A DNA stretch of 64,000 nucleotides, from the NCBI GenBank assembly GCA_004010935.1, contig CP026511.1, positions 3,224,001 through 3,288,000 of the forward strand, in the 5' to 3' direction. Every line of letters starts with the position of its first letter. Positions within the stretch are counted from its first letter, which is position 1. Positions 29,243-37,491 of this stretch are shown here, one piece after another. The DNA is from Pseudomonadaceae bacterium SI-3 (GTDB taxonomy: Bacteria > Pseudomonadota > Gammaproteobacteria > Pseudomonadales > Pseudomonadaceae). Under the pieces are notes generated by a model. It saw only the letters and a list, made by a program, of their open reading frames with translations. It was not told the DNA's origin and did no database searches. Position numbers and translations under genes: made by a program.

Positions 29243-29770
29243 ATGGATACCCGTTTTCTAACCCTCATGGAATTCCAGAACGTCTATTTCTACCGATTTA
29301 TTACTCTCGCCATTTTCGTGACAACCGGTGTTCTTTTGTTATTCATTTTTCCGGAAATGAAGCGCTCCGAGATATCCGTGGTGGTACCGGTGCTTTTCAT
29401 CCTGTGGGGTCGCTTTGCCGTTGAGTACGTCCGCCTTAAGAAGTGTGGCCCTGCGTTTATCCATAACGACGAACTGGTGATTTCCCGCGACGGGGGCCAC
29501 CGGCAAATTCCCTTGACCCGCATTCGCTCGGTTACCTCCAAACACAGCCTGTTCATGGTGCGCCGTTATCGCTCGTGGACGGATCACCTGGCATTTCTGC
29601 AGGTGACGCTGAACAACGGCGAGCGCGTTTACACCCTGGCTGAGAGCAAAGTGTTTGAATACCCGGCGGGCAAGAACACGCTGGCCGCGATTCAGGCTGC
29701 TCTTCTCGCGGCCAAGACAAAGAGCCTTACATCACGGCAGGCAAGCCATGACGCGGAGCGTTCCACTTAG
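29243..29770 (+). CDS. Two-TM membrane protein with PH-like cytoplasmic domain, unknown
   Basis: A 175-aa protein with two N-terminal membrane helices (about 17-36 and 45-63) and a soluble domain of about 100 residues with alternating beta-strand pattern (LVISRDGGHRQIPLTRIRSV), resembling bacterial PH-like membrane proteins. That resemblance is by eye only. GAGGGA precedes the ATG. It lies between the intact RAYT and a decayed RAYT copy, so it may be passenger DNA caught between two repeat blocks. Confidence 0.6.
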   Translation: MDTRFLTLMEFQNVYFYRFITLAIFVTTGVLLLFIFPEMKRSEISVVVPVLFILWGRFAVEYVRLKKCGPAFIHNDELVISRDGGHRQIPLTRIRSVTSKHSLFMVRRYRSWTDHLAFLQVTLNNGERVYTLAESKVFEYPAGKNTLAAIQAALLAAKTKSLTSRQASHDAERST

Positions 29771-29806
29771 GGAGTTCGCCTGGAAGCGAAGTAGCCTGGA
29801 AGAAAC

Positions 29807-29832
29807 GTGGAAAAGGCTTCGCCGTTTTCCAC
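29807..29832. repeat. REP hairpin, GTGGAAAAGGC type, copy B
   Basis: The hairpin is identical to 28235-28260, in the same orientation and at the same distance from the second, decayed RAYT. Confidence 0.8.
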
Positions 29833-29885
29833 CCTACCGTCCGGCAACGTCGATGCGTCAGGGTGAGGTCAGGTGAAATGACGAG

Positions 29886-29911
29886 GGTGGATAACGCTTT
29901 GCTAATCCACC
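29886..29911. repeat. REP hairpin, GGTGGATAA type, copy B
   Basis: It matches 28316-28341 except for one change in the right arm (TAATCCACC for TTATCCACC). The 43 nt from here to the RAYT ATG are the same in both copies. Confidence 0.75.
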
Positions 29912-29954
29912 GATACGGACCTCCCGCCAACACAACGCTCAAGGATGAGCCGCC

Positions 29955-30226
29955 ATGTCCCGATCCCCCGCGCCGATGTGCCAGGTGCCACCTCTCTTCA
30001 CGGTCAATCTGCGTAACTGTCGACGCGAGCTACTCGGTCCGCCATGCCGATCTGCTAGGCGAAACTGTCCGCGCCACTAATGACCGGCCCCCGTCCATAT
30101 CGATGCCTGGGTCGTCCTGCCTGATCACATGCATGGGTTCTGAACACTACCGGACGGCGATGCCGCTTTAGCGCTGCGCTGGAATATCTACAAGTTCGCG
30201 TTTGCAAAGCGGCTGCCGAATACGCA
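29955..30226 (+). pseudogene. Truncated, frameshifted RAYT copy
   Basis: Nucleotide similarity to the RAYT at 28385 begins in the shared leader and continues from ATG 29955 through the equivalent of residue 90 (GCGGCTGCCGAA). Indels break the frame within the first 30 codons, in-frame stops appear, and the region coding for the catalytic tyrosine is missing. The copy ends at the EamA gene 3' end (30236). It is a decayed duplicate of the RAYT plus leader. Confidence 0.85.
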
Positions 30227-30235
30227 CTGGCTGCA

Positions 30236-31216
30236 TCAGGTCGCCGTTTCGTTCGCCAGGGAACCATCGATGCTGTATGCGCGGGCCTGCCTGCGATAGA
30301 AGGCCTGAATGGCCCATACCACCCCGCAAAAGAGCAAGCCTGTCCCGATGGCTTCGGTGGGAGCGGGCCAGCGGTCGTGAACGAGCAGGCCAAGTACGGT
30401 TGCATAGAGCGTTTGGCTGGCAATCAACTGCGCGCTGAGCGCCAGAGGCAGACGCCGGGTTGCGACAGACCACGCCCAGGCACCGGCAAGCGTCGCGCCG
30501 AATCCTTGGATCAACCCGCATATAAAGAGCGCATCTGTACCAACCAACCCGCTTGGTTGGCTGGCGTAATTGGAAAGCTTCAGATACAGCCCCACCGGGA
30601 TGAAAGCCAGCATCTCTACGCTGCACATAAAAATCAGCATGGCGGACCAGAGCATGGGTGACATGCCTGGGCGTCGGGCCAGGGCGCTTTCGTTCAACAA
30701 GCCGAAGCCAGTCCAGGAGGCGATTGCCAGCAGGGAAACTAACAGCCCAAGCAGTATCGAACTGGTAGAGCGCATTTGCGTTGCACTGCTGAAATCAAAC
30801 ACGCTCAAGTTGACCAGGCCTATACCCAAAGCCGCCACCATCAATGGGCCGGCAATGGCGCGCCAAGGCACGCTGGCGCTGCGCATGTTGCCAGCAATAG
30901 CGAGAACGATGGGTACCGAACCCATCATCACTGGAGGGATCACCGGCCCGGCTGCCAAAACGGCGGTGGTAATCAGAAAGAAATATCCGATATAACCCAG
31001 AAATCCCAATAGCGCGGCCCATGCCCAATCAGTCAATTTGAGTTTCTTGACTTCGCTTCGATATACGAACAGAACAAGCAGGCTACCCAGCCCGGCGAAG
31101 CCATAGCTCACAACAGCAAGGTCGAAGAGGCTGTATTCGCCAATCAGGCTTGGAAAGATATAGAGCAGCGACCAGGAAAACGTGGCGGCGATGGCAGCAA
31201 GCAATCCCACTATCAT
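30236..31216 (-). CDS. EamA/DMT-family multidrug or metabolite exporter
   Basis: A 326-aa inner-membrane protein with about ten hydrophobic helices in two EamA-like halves, of the drug/metabolite transporter superfamily. The ATG at 31216 overlaps the stop of the upstream TetR regulator by ATGA, so the two are coupled. The longer frame to 31255 is unlikely. The substrate is unknown. A local regulator with a palindromic operator suggests inducible export. The 3' end abuts the RAYT remnant, which may have trimmed the region after it. Confidence 0.75.
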   Translation of the reverse strand: MIVGLLAAIAATFSWSLLYIFPSLIGEYSLFDLAVVSYGFAGLGSLLVLFVYRSEVKKLKLTDWAWAALLGFLGYIGYFFLITTAVLAAGPVIPPVMMGSVPIVLAIAGNMRSASVPWRAIAGPLMVAALGIGLVNLSVFDFSSATQMRSTSSILLGLLVSLLAIASWTGFGLLNESALARRPGMSPMLWSAMLIFMCSVEMLAFIPVGLYLKLSNYASQPSGLVGTDALFICGLIQGFGATLAGAWAWSVATRRLPLALSAQLIASQTLYATVLGLLVHDRWPAPTEAIGTGLLFCGVVWAIQAFYRRQARAYSIDGSLANETAT

Positions 31217-31785
31217 GCGCTCTGCTCCTGCTCGCGTTGCGCTGTGATCCAGCAAAGTGCCATGCGTCTTGCTGTGTCGAACTGCTTTGTGGTCTCGCCC
31301 ATGGCGCCGCTGACAAAACTGCCTTCTAACAAGATGAACAGCCCATCGACAACCGAGGTCGGGTCGCTAACGCCTGCCTTGATGGCCAGTGCAGCGAGGT
31401 TGTCACGAATCCCTTGCTTATGGCGACTCACGGCCAAACGCACCGGGTGGCTACACGATGGGAATTCGGCTGCGCTGTTGACGAACACGCAGCCACGGCC
31501 GCTGTCGTGCATCAGAAAGCGCTCATACAAATCGAAGAACGCAAGCATGCCGCTAATCGGTTCGGCATGCTTCGCCAAGGTGCTCACCACCTCTTCACGC
31601 CAACGACGGTCACGTTCTTCAAGGCACGCCACGATCAGCGCATCCTTGGAAGGGAAATGACTGTATAGCGTCATTTTGGTCACGCCCGCCAACGCTGCGA
31701 TCGCCACCACACCGGTAATGTGCACGCCCTGCGACACAAAGAGAGTTAGCGCGGCATCAACCAGGCGCTTACGGGTTTTATCCAT
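31213..31785 (-). CDS. TetR/AcrR-family transcriptional regulator
   Basis: A 190-aa repressor with an N-terminal helix-turn-helix (VVAIAALAGVTKMTLYSHFP, about residues 25-44) and a variable ligand domain. Start MDKTRKRLVDAAL follows GGAGGG. It is the first gene of an operon with the EamA exporter. A palindrome TACCGACCGGTA lies 36 nt upstream and is the probable operator for autoregulation. Confidence 0.85.
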   Translation of the reverse strand: MDKTRKRLVDAALTLFVSQGVHITGVVAIAALAGVTKMTLYSHFPSKDALIVACLEERDRRWREEVVSTLAKHAEPISGMLAFFDLYERFLMHDSGRGCVFVNSAAEFPSCSHPVRLAVSRHKQGIRDNLAALAIKAGVSDPTSVVDGLFILLEGSFVSGAMGETTKQFDTARRMALCWITAQREQEQSA

Positions 31786-31820
31786 TTTTGGACCCTCCGA
31801 CGTGGGTGTGTCGTTGACTA

Positions 31821-31832
31821 TACCGACCGGTA
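31821..31832. promoter_or_regulatory. Candidate TetR operator
   Basis: TACCG-AC-CGGTA, a 12-bp interrupted palindrome just upstream of the tetR-eamA operon, overlaps the likely promoter. It is typical in size and placement for a TetR autoregulatory site. Confidence 0.5.
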
Positions 31833-31933
31833 AGTTTTGATAGACACCAATCACGACCCCAATGCCGGGCAGTTACGACATGGGAGGCAAGCGGGACACA
31901 GCCACAGACAGCGAGGTAGCCTGGAAGTAACGC

Positions 31934-31959
31934 GTGGAAAAGGCTTCGCCGTTTTCCAC
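31934..31959. repeat. REP hairpin, GTGGAAAAGGC type, copy C
   Basis: A third copy of the hairpin at 28235-28260, with the same upstream AGCGAGGTAGCCTGGAA context but no GGTGGATAA partner and no RAYT nearby. It lies between two leftward-transcribed genes. Confidence 0.8.
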
Positions 31960-31985
31960 CCTACAGCTGCAAGGCGCTGGCGGCG

Positions 31986-32891
31986 TCAACCCCCCACTTC
32001 ACACAACCCACCCGGCACCTTCATCACCCACTCCCTCACCGCCAGCACCGTCGGATCATCTCGGCGGCTTTCGGGATAAACCAGATGAAACGGCTTGCCC
32101 GGCATCTCAGGGCCGAACGGCTGCACCAACCGCCCTTCTCTCAATTCATCTTCGATCAACTGACGGCTCATCAGCGCCACGCCCTGCGCGCCGATGGCGG
32201 CTGAGATGGCGTGGGTCTCGTCGGAGAAGACCAGCCCGGCGCTGACGTCCAGCCCCGGCACGCTGGCGAGCTTTTGCCACGAGGCCCAATGAATCGGAGC
32301 CGAGGCGGCACCCCGCGCGTGAAAGTGGATCAGCGGGTGGTTGGGCAGGTCGGCGACGTCGCGAAGGCCCAACAGCGGGCTGCAGACCGGGACGAAGGTG
32401 TTGTCGATCAGCTTCTCGGCCACCAGCCCTGGCCAGCGCCCGTCGCCGTAGCGGATGGCGATATCCGCCGTAACGCCATCCAGCGCTACCGGCTCGTGCG
32501 AGGTGTGGAAGCGCAGGTCGATATCGGGATGCGAATCGCGCAGCAGGCAGACCCAGGGCACCAGCCAGCGCACGGCAATAGCCGGCGTGGTGCTGAGGGT
32601 GATCGCCTGCCGGCACGGCCCCGCACTAAGGCGTTCGACCGTGGCGCTGATGCTGTCGAACGCGGTCTCCAGCGTCTGCTGCAGGTCACGGCCTTGGGCG
32701 GTGAGTTCCAGCTGCCGGGGTTTGCGCAGAAACAGCGCCACGCCGAGGGATTCTTCCAGCGAGCGAATCTGGTGACTGATGGCCGTAGCGGTGACATTCA
32801 ACTCCTCGGCGGCCTGCTTGGCGCTCTCGTGGCGGGCGGCGGCTTCGAAGGCACGTAGCGCAGAAAGCGAAGGTAACCAGCGGTGCGCCAT
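31986..32891 (-). CDS. LysR-family transcriptional regulator, GcvA-like
   Basis: A 301-aa LysR regulator: N-terminal winged helix-turn-helix (AAEELNVTATAISHQIRSLE, about residues 27-46) and substrate-binding domain with GcvA-type features (WLVPWVCLLRDSHPDIDLRF, DIAIRYGDGRWPG). It is divergent from an azoreductase-like gene across 117 bp and probably controls it. The shared gap carries the 7-bp inverted repeat CAGCCTA/TAGGCTG (32944-32961). Confidence 0.87.
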   Translation of the reverse strand: MAHRWLPSLSALRAFEAAARHESAKQAAEELNVTATAISHQIRSLEESLGVALFLRKPRQLELTAQGRDLQQTLETAFDSISATVERLSAGPCRQAITLSTTPAIAVRWLVPWVCLLRDSHPDIDLRFHTSHEPVALDGVTADIAIRYGDGRWPGLVAEKLIDNTFVPVCSPLLGLRDVADLPNHPLIHFHARGAASAPIHWASWQKLASVPGLDVSAGLVFSDETHAISAAIGAQGVALMSRQLIEDELREGRLVQPFGPEMPGKPFHLVYPESRRDDPTVLAVREWVMKVPGGLCEVGG

Positions 32892-32943
32892 GGTTGAGTT
32901 TTCCTCATCTGTAACCGAAAGAAATGGTCGTTTGTCGCCTATG

Positions 32944-32961
32944 CAGCCTAACCCTAGGCTG
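32944..32961. promoter_or_regulatory. Candidate LysR operator between lysR and azoR
   Basis: CAGCCTA-ACCC-TAGGCTG is a perfect 7-bp inverted repeat midway between the divergent genes. Outside it, CATCTGT (near 32908) and ACAGATG (near 32978) form a second, wider inverted pair. Either could bind the regulator. Confidence 0.4.
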
Positions 32962-33008
32962 GATCTATCGCGAATGACAGATGAATTCAGTCACAGAGGA
33001 GACCCACC

Positions 33009-33731
33009 ATGACGCACCTTCTGCACCTCGACGCCAGCGCCCGCCCCGGCTTTGCCGGCAAAGACGAGCACGGCTCCCACAGCCGTAATCTCACCCACCG
33101 TTTCGTCAGCCAGTGGCTGGCCCGCCGCGCGCAGGACAGCGTGACCTACCGGGACATCGGACAGAACCCGCCCTCTTACATCAGCCATGACTGGATCGCC
33201 TCCAGTTTCACGCCGGAAGAACGCCGTGAGCCTTGGATGACGGAAACATTGGCGGAAAGCGACCAGTTGGTCGATGAGCTGATCGCCGCCGATGTATTGG
33301 TCATCGGCACGCCGCTTTACAACTTCGGCATGCCCGCCGCGCTGAAGGCCTGGATTGACCTGATCGTGCGGCCGGGCCGGACGGTCGATGTCGACGAAAC
33401 CAAACTACCTGAACCTTACGTACCCTTGCTGGCGGACCGACCACGGCATGCGGTCATCCTCAGCGCAAGGGGTGGCATCGGCTTCGGCCCCGGCGGCGAG
33501 ATGGCGCACATGAACCACCTGGAGCCGAACCTGGTGACCGCTCTTAATTTCATCGGCATCACCCGCATCCACCAAATTGCCATCGAAGGGCAGGAAACAG
33601 GCGGCGACGTGTTGGCGGCCTCTGTGGCCGAGGCGTTGCGTCAGGTGAATGTGTTAGTGGCGGAGCTACAGGGGACGCTTGACGCGACGCCTCTGAGTCA
33701 GCCCTACGAACGACAGGCTGAGGCTTGCTGA
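33009..33731 (+). CDS. FMN-dependent NADH-azoreductase / flavodoxin-fold NAD(P)H oxidoreductase
   Basis: A 240-aa AzoR-like flavoprotein that transfers two electrons from NAD(P)H to quinones or azo dyes. The FMN-binding N-terminus (LHLDASARP ... SRNLTHRF) and the flavodoxin-fold motif GTPLYNFGMPAALKAWID are clear. The third motif lies around VILSARGGIGFG. AGGAG is placed 8 nt before the ATG. It is divergent from its likely LysR regulator; similar LysR/azoreductase pairs respond to electrophiles. Confidence 0.87.
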   Translation: MTHLLHLDASARPGFAGKDEHGSHSRNLTHRFVSQWLARRAQDSVTYRDIGQNPPSYISHDWIASSFTPEERREPWMTETLAESDQLVDELIAADVLVIGTPLYNFGMPAALKAWIDLIVRPGRTVDVDETKLPEPYVPLLADRPRHAVILSARGGIGFGPGGEMAHMNHLEPNLVTALNFIGITRIHQIAIEGQETGGDVLAASVAEALRQVNVLVAELQGTLDATPLSQPYERQAEAC

Positions 33732-33939
33732 GCGCAAACTACTGAGCAGATGCAGCAGGCGTTGCGCGATTCCAGCCTTGAAGACCAGCTCCAGACAAGG
33801 AGGTCACACGCTGCCGGCCAGCTTGCTGCAACGCCGCGTGCTCAGCGAGAGCTGTTCATGCGGCCACCGGTACTGCGTCGACGAAGCGCGCCAAACCGCT
33901 TCGATAGCCGCTGCAATTCTCCGTCGGCTAAAAACAAGA

Positions 33940-33959
33940 AGCCCGGCGTTCGCCGGGCT
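33940..33959 (-). terminator. Intrinsic terminator of the curlin-like gene
   Basis: A perfect 9-bp stem AGCCCGGCG/CGCCGGGCT with a 2-nt center, followed on the minus strand by CTTGTTTTTAG. It starts 20 nt after the curlin gene stop and may also serve the convergent azoreductase gene. Confidence 0.85.
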
Positions 33960-33979
33960 GGGTGTCACTGCAGTAACTT

Positions 33980-34897
33980 TTACTTCTGAGTAACGGTAGC
34001 CATGTTGTTCGAACCAGCCTGGATGATAGAGGCCAGATCACCCACGCCAGACTGCATAGCGACGGCCATGTTGCTCACGCCGCTTTGAACGATATAGGCA
34101 TTATTATCGGTGCCAGATTGGCCGATTTCGGCGTTGTTCGACTGACCGTACTGGTCGACATTGGCGTAATTGCCACTGCCTTTTTGCTCAATTTCAACGT
34201 CGTTGAATTCACCAGTCTGGAGAATATCTGCGACGGCCAAATCGCCTTGGGTAACGAGCAACTCGTTGCCCGTTCCGATCTGGTCGGCATTGACGATACC
34301 AGTATCTTTCTGGCTGACGGTGGCGACGTTGTCGTTACCGTTCTGAGATACGTCTGACAGGTTGTTATTACCGTACTGTCCGACATTGGCCTTGTTGTCG
34401 TTACCGGCTTGGGTGATATATGACCAATTTCCATTGCCACCTTGCTTCAGGGTGGCATCGTTGCTCAAGCCGTTCTGAGTCACCAAGGAGTAGTGGCCGC
34501 CGCCGCCACCGTGAGTAACCTCGGCGTTGTTGGCTTCGCCCGTTTGGAAAACGAGCGACGCGTTGTTAGCCGCAACCTGTTTGATCTCGGCGTTGTTCGC
34601 GATGCCAGATTGAGCGACCGTGGAGTCCGAGTTCACGCTGTTTTGTGAAACAGCAGCCGTGTTCAAATTGCCCGACTGGTAGACACCGGAACGGTTGTCG
34701 GAGCCAGCTTGATAGGTAGTACCGATGTTGCCTTCACCGTCCTGGAAGACCAGAGCGAGCTGGGCGCCGCCCTCCTGAGTCACGGTAGCTTGTTGATTGT
34801 TGCCATCCTGGTCTACGTAGGCTTCGCTGGACGCGGCCATGGCATTGGCAGCAGCGGCAGAGATAAGAAGGGCGAGCAGGGTCTTTTTATTGAACAT
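33980..34897 (-). CDS. Orphan curlin-repeat (CsgA/CsgB-like) secreted protein
   Basis: A 305-aa protein with a Sec signal (MFNKKTLLALLISAAAANAMA) and then about 25 tandem 11-residue units of pattern N-x3-[VI]-x-Q-x-G-x2, i.e. about 12 curlin-type beta hairpins that should stack as an amyloid beta-solenoid. E. coli CsgA has five. Examples are GQYGNNNLSDVSQNGND and DQYGQSNNAEIGQSGT. No csgD, csgE, csgF or csgG homologue is in the window, so secretion would rely on genes elsewhere. GGAGCTACACC precedes the ATG. It may be a biofilm fibre subunit or an unrelated curlin-repeat surface protein. Confidence 0.85.
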   Translation of the reverse strand: MFNKKTLLALLISAAAANAMAASSEAYVDQDGNNQQATVTQEGGAQLALVFQDGEGNIGTTYQAGSDNRSGVYQSGNLNTAAVSQNSVNSDSTVAQSGIANNAEIKQVAANNASLVFQTGEANNAEVTHGGGGGHYSLVTQNGLSNDATLKQGGNGNWSYITQAGNDNKANVGQYGNNNLSDVSQNGNDNVATVSQKDTGIVNADQIGTGNELLVTQGDLAVADILQTGEFNDVEIEQKGSGNYANVDQYGQSNNAEIGQSGTDNNAYIVQSGVSNMAVAMQSGVGDLASIIQAGSNNMATVTQK

Positions 34898-35216
34898 GGT
34901 GTAGCTCCATTTGGGATAGTGGTTCACATCCTGTTCCCACAACCAATCCGCCGAGGATTGGGGAATACAGACCTGTTGCGGCGCGGCATGCGCAACATAG
35001 CCTGCGGCTTCTCCGCCAACCATAAACCGAACGGTTGAATCTAACTGCCTCGCGCCAGCTATCGAATTGCTAGGTGAAGTTGGGGGCGAGGGTGGCGAAG
35101 CTGCAGGCGGCGCTTGCCAGGGCGCCGGTGAGCTCCCATCAGCAGAGGCAGATCGAACCCGTCTAGCAACACAGCCGCCCCGTTCGCCCAGTTATGAGCA
35201 GAAGCCAGCGCCAATC
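34898..35216. other. Intergenic stretch upstream of the curlin-like gene
   Basis: 319 bp without a supported gene. Open frames here are antisense extensions of the hydroxylase or of the curlin gene. No clear promoter or hairpin is recognised. Confidence 0.4.
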
Positions 35217-36236
35217 TCAGGCGTCGGGAGCGCTGTTCGGCGTAATGAAGGCGCGCCGGCGGGATACGAGCTTGAGTGCCGTGTCCACGAAGGGCATCAC
35301 GATCAGGCTGTAGAGCGTCAGGTAGCGATGCGAGTCGCGTTCGGCAGTGCCGAATTCGATGCGTTCCGGCACCAGGCTGGTGACGTAGAGGGTGCCGAAC
35401 ATCCAGTCCCACAGTGACAGGTTGGTGCTGAAGTTCTTGTGAAAATGCCGCGGGCCATCGCTGTGGTGAATCTGATGCTGGGCTGGGCTGTTGAAGATGT
35501 GTTCGAGGCGCGGCCCGAATGATAGCCATACATGGCTATGCCGCAGGTTCGAGGCCAGGCCGTTGAAGATGAATACCAGATAGGTCACGCCGAACAGGGT
35601 GTAGCGGCTGATCTCCCCGCCGCAGACATACCAGAACGCACCGGCATAGGCGCCGAGGAAAACCAGATCGACGAGCCTGCCGACTACTTTTTCCAGAAAA
35701 TGGACGCGGCTCGCCGTCAGCGGAACCATCACCGGCGCCGAGTGATGGACCTTGTGAAACTCCCACAGCCAACTGCAGTGAAAGGCGCGATGAACCCAGT
35801 AGTGGGTGAAGTCGCTGATCAGGAATACGCCGAGCCCATACAGCAGCGCCAGCGACAGGTTGTGCCCGACCCGTGGCCGCTCGCCCCACAGGTTGGTGAA
35901 GAAGCTGATGTAGTCGCCCGAGCGGAGGATGTAGGGGTCAACCAGGCCTACGATGGGGACCACCAGTAACACCTTTATGACGCCGCGCACAAAGTAGTAG
36001 CGGTAATCGAGCAGGGCCGAACGGTGCAGGTGCACCCTATTCCCACCGATGAACTGCCAGAACGAGGGTGCGTCAGTCAGGCCGCGGCTCGATCGGAAGC
36101 GAAACAGGCCATAAGCGGTGGCGTAGGAGATGGCAAGAAACAGCACGCCGAGACGGCCATTCAGATCGAAAACACTGAGAAACTGCTCGATCAGCGGTTC
36201 GGCAAGGTAATGATGGAGGGATTCAAGAACGCCCAT
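35217..36236 (-). CDS. Sterol desaturase / fatty acid hydroxylase family protein
   Basis: A 339-aa integral membrane di-iron enzyme. The histidine clusters are present in order: HYWVHRAFH (in DFTHYWVHRAFH), HKVHH, and HQIHH, with several hydrophobic helices before and between. Family members hydroxylate or desaturate lipids using O2; the lipid here is unknown. The start MGVLESLHHYL is preceded by a plain sequence and the flanking genes give no functional hint. Confidence 0.85.
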   Translation of the reverse strand: MGVLESLHHYLAEPLIEQFLSVFDLNGRLGVLFLAISYATAYGLFRFRSSRGLTDAPSFWQFIGGNRVHLHRSALLDYRYYFVRGVIKVLLVVPIVGLVDPYILRSGDYISFFTNLWGERPRVGHNLSLALLYGLGVFLISDFTHYWVHRAFHCSWLWEFHKVHHSAPVMVPLTASRVHFLEKVVGRLVDLVFLGAYAGAFWYVCGGEISRYTLFGVTYLVFIFNGLASNLRHSHVWLSFGPRLEHIFNSPAQHQIHHSDGPRHFHKNFSTNLSLWDWMFGTLYVTSLVPERIEFGTAERDSHRYLTLYSLIVMPFVDTALKLVSRRRAFITPNSAPDA

Positions 36237-36591
36237 GGTCTGGCCGCCTCAAAAAATGAGTCGCGGATTATAGGGCCATGCGAAACGGCTCGTATATGCG
36301 AATCTTTATCAGCCGCAAGAACGGATAACTTGGCCTTCGAGGCGCTCGTGGGGAGAGATCTGACGGCGTGACATGCGCCGGCCAATACGGCCGCTTACGG
36401 ATCGGCTGCCACGCCGCAGGGCAAGCAATAGCAGCCCCTGAAGTCGCGAACTGCAGTGTGCCGGGGCGCTTCTGGGTAGGTGCTTGGCGAACAAAGAAGC
36501 CATCATGGCCGCAGCGTCCGGACGCGGCTTAGAGGGAGGCCGCGCCCGGGCAACGACAGGCGCTGGGCAGCGGTAACCGGAGGAGCCACGA
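36237..36591. other. Intergenic stretch between divergent genes
   Basis: 355 bp between the hydroxylase and the EamA transporter. No gene is supported. The end holds AGGAG (36580-36584) for the TTG-started transporter. No strong hairpin or promoter is seen. Confidence 0.4.
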
Positions 36592-37491
36592 TTGAACGAT
36601 TCAACGCGCGGCCTGCTTCTGGTGAGCAGCGGCATCGTCGTACTCAGCTTCGATGGCCTGTTGGTGCGCCTGGCACAGGCCGATGGCTGGAGCATTGTGT
36701 TCTGGCGGGGCCTGTTGATGTTTCTGGCGCTGGGTGCGTTCTCGCTGTCGACCAAAAGCCGGGCGAGTCTCAAGGCGCAACCGCTGATCAGCGCCGCCTC
36801 GGCCTTGCTGTTGGCCTTTACTTCGATCTTTTTCGTGCTCGCGGTCATCCATACCACGGTGGCCAACGTGGTGGTCGTGCTCAGCACAGCGCCCCTGTTC
36901 GCCGCCCTGTTTACACGCTTTTTCCTGGGCGAGTCGGTGGCGTTGCACACCTGGCTGGCCATCGGCGTGGCGGCGCTGGGGATCATGGTGGTCTTCGCCG
37001 GAGCCTTCACCCCCACCGATCTGGCTGGCAACGGTTATGCACTTTTGTCCTCCGCCGCGGTGGGCGCCAATCTCACCCTGCTGCGCCGCCATCGCGCTAT
37101 CGAACGGATGCCCCTCATCGCGCTCGGCGGCCTGGCGGCTGCGCTGATCGCCTGGCCCAAGGCCGAGCCGTTGGGCCTGGGTACGACGAGCTATTGGGCG
37201 CTGGCAATCATGGGCCTGATCCAGATGCCGCTGGCCACGCTGCTGATCAATAACGCGACCCGCTATCTGCCGTCTGCCGAAGTCGCGCTCTTCTATCTAT
37301 TGGAAAGCGTGCTGGGATCGCTGTGGGCCTGGTATTTCCTGAACGAGACACCCGCAACCTCGACGCTTTATGGCGGCGCGCTGGTCATCGCGACACTGGT
37401 GGTTCACGCCGGACTGAGCCTGCGTCGGCGCCCCGCATCGCCCGGACCGTCCCGCCCCGGCGCGAAGCCTTGCCTGGTAGCGGACAAGTGA
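36592..37491 (+). CDS. EamA/DMT-family transporter
   Basis: A 299-aa inner-membrane protein with about ten helices in two EamA repeats (first LLVSSGIVVLSFDGLLVRLA; second AIMGLIQMPLATLLINNATR with LNETP near the end). It starts with TTG, supported by AGGAG 7 nt upstream and by N-terminal alignment to the first helix. The substrate is unknown. No regulator is adjacent. Confidence 0.78.
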   Translation: MNDSTRGLLLVSSGIVVLSFDGLLVRLAQADGWSIVFWRGLLMFLALGAFSLSTKSRASLKAQPLISAASALLLAFTSIFFVLAVIHTTVANVVVVLSTAPLFAALFTRFFLGESVALHTWLAIGVAALGIMVVFAGAFTPTDLAGNGYALLSSAAVGANLTLLRRHRAIERMPLIALGGLAAALIAWPKAEPLGLGTTSYWALAIMGLIQMPLATLLINNATRYLPSAEVALFYLLESVLGSLWAWYFLNETPATSTLYGGALVIATLVVHAGLSLRRRPASPGPSRPGAKPCLVADK

